From: Sphingomonas sp. TREG-RG-20F-R18-01
Lineage (GTDB): Bacteria; Pseudomonadota; Alphaproteobacteria; Sphingomonadales; Sphingomonadaceae
DNA length: 64,000 bases
Direction: 5' to 3'
Assembly: GCF_022662475.1 (NCBI RefSeq)
Contig: NZ_JAKNQQ010000003.1
Coordinates: 372,001 to 436,000 of the forward strand
This document shows, piece by piece, positions 62,610-64,000 of this stretch. Under the pieces are notes generated by a model. The model worked only from the letters and a program-made list of their open reading frames with translations. It was not told where the DNA came from and searched no databases. A program made the position numbers and the translations under genes. Each line of letters begins with the position of its first letter. The first letter of the stretch is position 1.

Positions 62610-64000
62610 TCAACCTTCGAAGTTATCCGCCACGAAGCGATCGAGCAGGCGCACGCCATAGCCGGTCGCGCCCTTTTCGTAATTCGGACCGGCCTTGTCC
62701 GACCACACCATTCCGGCGATATCCAGATGCGCCCACTTCACGCCATTCTCGATATAGCGAAGCAGGAACTGCGCAGCCGTGATCGATCCTGCGCCGCGCG
62801 GGCCGACGTTCTTCATGTCGGCGATCGGCGAATCGATCAGCTTGTTGTACGCATCGCTCATCGGGAAGCGCCACAGCAGGTCGCCCGACGCCTTGCCAGC
62901 CGCAAGGAGCTGATCGGCCAGCGAATCGTCGTTCGCGAAACAGCCGCCATGCTCGTGGCCGAGGCTGACGATCATCGCACCGGTCAGCGTCGCGAGGTCG
63001 ACGATCGTCTTGGGATGATGCGTCCGCTGGACCCAGGTGAGCGCGTCGCACAGCACCAGACGGCCCTCGGCGTCAGTATTGAGCACCTCGATCGTCTGCC
63101 CCGACATCGAGGTCAGCACGTCGCCCGGGCGGATCGCGTTGCCGTCGGGCATGTTCTCGACAAGGCCGCACACGCCGATGACGTTCGCCTTGGCCTTGCG
63201 CCCGGCGATCGCCTTCATCGCGCCGACCACCGCGCCTGCGCCGCCCATGTCCCACTTCATGTCTTCCATGCCCGCGCCGGGCTTGAGCGAAATGCCGCCG
63301 GTGTCGAACGTAACGCCCTTGCCGACCAGCGCGAGGTCGGCATCGCCCGCACCCTTCCCGCTCCACTTGAGCGCGAGCAGTTGCGCGTTCTTGACCGAGC
63401 CCTGGCTGACGCCTAGCAGCGCGCCCATGCCGAGTGCGTGCATCTCGTCCTCGCCGAGGACCGTGACCTCAAGGCCGAGACCTTCGACCTCGGCCAGCAC
63501 CTTGGCGACGAAGCTCTCGGGGTAGATCACGTTCGGCGGCTCGGCGACGAGCGTACGGGTCAGCTCAAGGCCTTCGGTCAGGGCCTTCTGCGGGACCCAG
63601 GCGGCGTCGCTGCCCTCGGGCGTGTTGTGGAGCACGATGCTGGTCAACGTCGGCTTCGACTTTTCGGGAAGCTTGGTGCGATAGATATCGTGACGCCAGC
63701 CGCGTTGCGCCGCGGCACCCGCGAAGCGGGCAACGGCCTTCGCCGTCGCGGCGCTGCCCGCGAAATCGACGCTGACCTGGCTGACGCCCGAGGTCAGCAA
63801 ACGCCCCGTCAGCGCGCCGCCGGCCTTCTCATAGTCCATTTCGCTACCGGAACCCGTACCGATCAGGAGCACGCGCCGGGCGGCACCATTCTGGTCGATG
63901 AACGTCTCGACGACCGCGCCGGACTCCCCGTCGAACCGGCTGGCCTGGGCAGCGGCCTTGAGCAAGTCGACGGCGCGCGCATCGACCAGCCCGGTCGCCA
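62610..64000 (-). CDS. pepA: Leucyl aminopeptidase (M17), N-terminus cut by window end
   Basis: A cytosolic di-zinc aminopeptidase; PepA can also bind DNA in some bacteria. The metal and catalytic region is clear: VGKGVTFDTGGISLKPGAGM, MKWDMGGAG and NTDAEGRLVL. 463 residues are visible and the frame runs off the window with no start codon, so an estimated 15-30 N-terminal residues are missing. The C-terminus (LLDRFVADNFEG) is complete. It is upstream of holC. Confidence 0.95.
   Translation of the reverse strand, partial: ATGLVDARAVDLLKAAAQASRFDGESGAVVETFIDQNGAARRVLLIGTGSGSEMDYEKAGGALTGRLLTSGVSQVSVDFAGSAATAKAVARFAGAAAQRGWRHDIYRTKLPEKSKPTLTSIVLHNTPEGSDAAWVPQKALTEGLELTRTLVAEPPNVIYPESFVAKVLAEVEGLGLEVTVLGEDEMHALGMGALLGVSQGSVKNAQLLALKWSGKGAGDADLALVGKGVTFDTGGISLKPGAGMEDMKWDMGGAGAVVGAMKAIAGRKAKANVIGVCGLVENMPDGNAIRPGDVLTSMSGQTIEVLNTDAEGRLVLCDALTWVQRTHHPKTIVDLATLTGAMIVSLGHEHGGCFANDDSLADQLLAAGKASGDLLWRFPMSDAYNKLIDSPIADMKNVGPRGAGSITAAQFLLRYIENGVKWAHLDIAGMVWSDKAGPNYEKGATGYGVRLLDRFVADNFEG

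Overview
The window looks like chromosomal DNA from a sphingomonad alphaproteobacterium (Sphingomonas or a close relative). The DNA is GC-rich with strong third-position GC. It has a NadK-MoaA pair, an RcdA/DUF1465 protein, a DksA with a single-cysteine finger, a eukaryote-type NADP isocitrate dehydrogenase, a recG/sdhE/mfd block, and dispersed palindromic repeats of the kind common in sphingomonads. I see no phage, transposase, CRISPR array, rRNA or tRNA. Genus is an inference from gene content, not a database match.

Layout. 0-5.4 kb: tsf and rpsB, a small membrane protein, the phosphatidylethanolamine pair psd-pssA, and icd with a strong terminator. 5.5-15 kb: a CPA2 antiporter with an NAD-binding domain, a repeat-filled gap, alaS, a secreted TPR protein, a Tat-exported M24 peptidase and a dicarboxylate/Na+ symporter. 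15-20.2 kb: a threonine dehydratase-like enzyme coupled to a tiny membrane protein, then a polyamine pair (ornithine decarboxylase and a deoxyhypusine-synthase-like enzyme), an esterase and a MAPEG protein.

20.2-37.4 kb is the main accessory block: an exosortase A (XrtA) exopolysaccharide/protein-sorting locus. The minus strand reads acyl-CoA ligase, PLP decarboxylase, outer-membrane export lipoprotein, chain-length determinant, tyrosine autokinase, beta-barrel-like protein, AAA ATPase, polysaccharide deacetylase, FemAB-like protein, glycosyltransferase, exosortase (fused to an EpsI-like tail) and an asparagine-synthase-like amidotransferase. Most of these genes overlap by 1-4 bases. A divergent plus-strand arm carries an acyl carrier protein and two alpha/beta hydrolases. 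The ligase, carrier protein and decarboxylase together resemble a pathway that loads an amino acid onto a carrier protein and decarboxylates it there.

37.4-64 kb is mostly housekeeping: trxB, a VOC protein, an M1 aminopeptidase, nitronate monooxygenase, RcdA-like DUF1465, two small YdcH-like proteins, PilZ, dksA, serS-surE-nlpD-like, tyrS, a second PilZ protein, recG/sdhE/mfd, an EAL protein with a dead GGDEF domain, moaA-nadK, a GNAT acetyltransferase, ndk, holC and pepA (cut by the window end). At 45.2-46.0 kb, about 22 kb from the exosortase gene, lies a Gly/Ser/Thr-rich exported protein whose C-terminus is a variant PEP-CTERM sorting signal. It is the best candidate in this window for a cargo of the exosortase.
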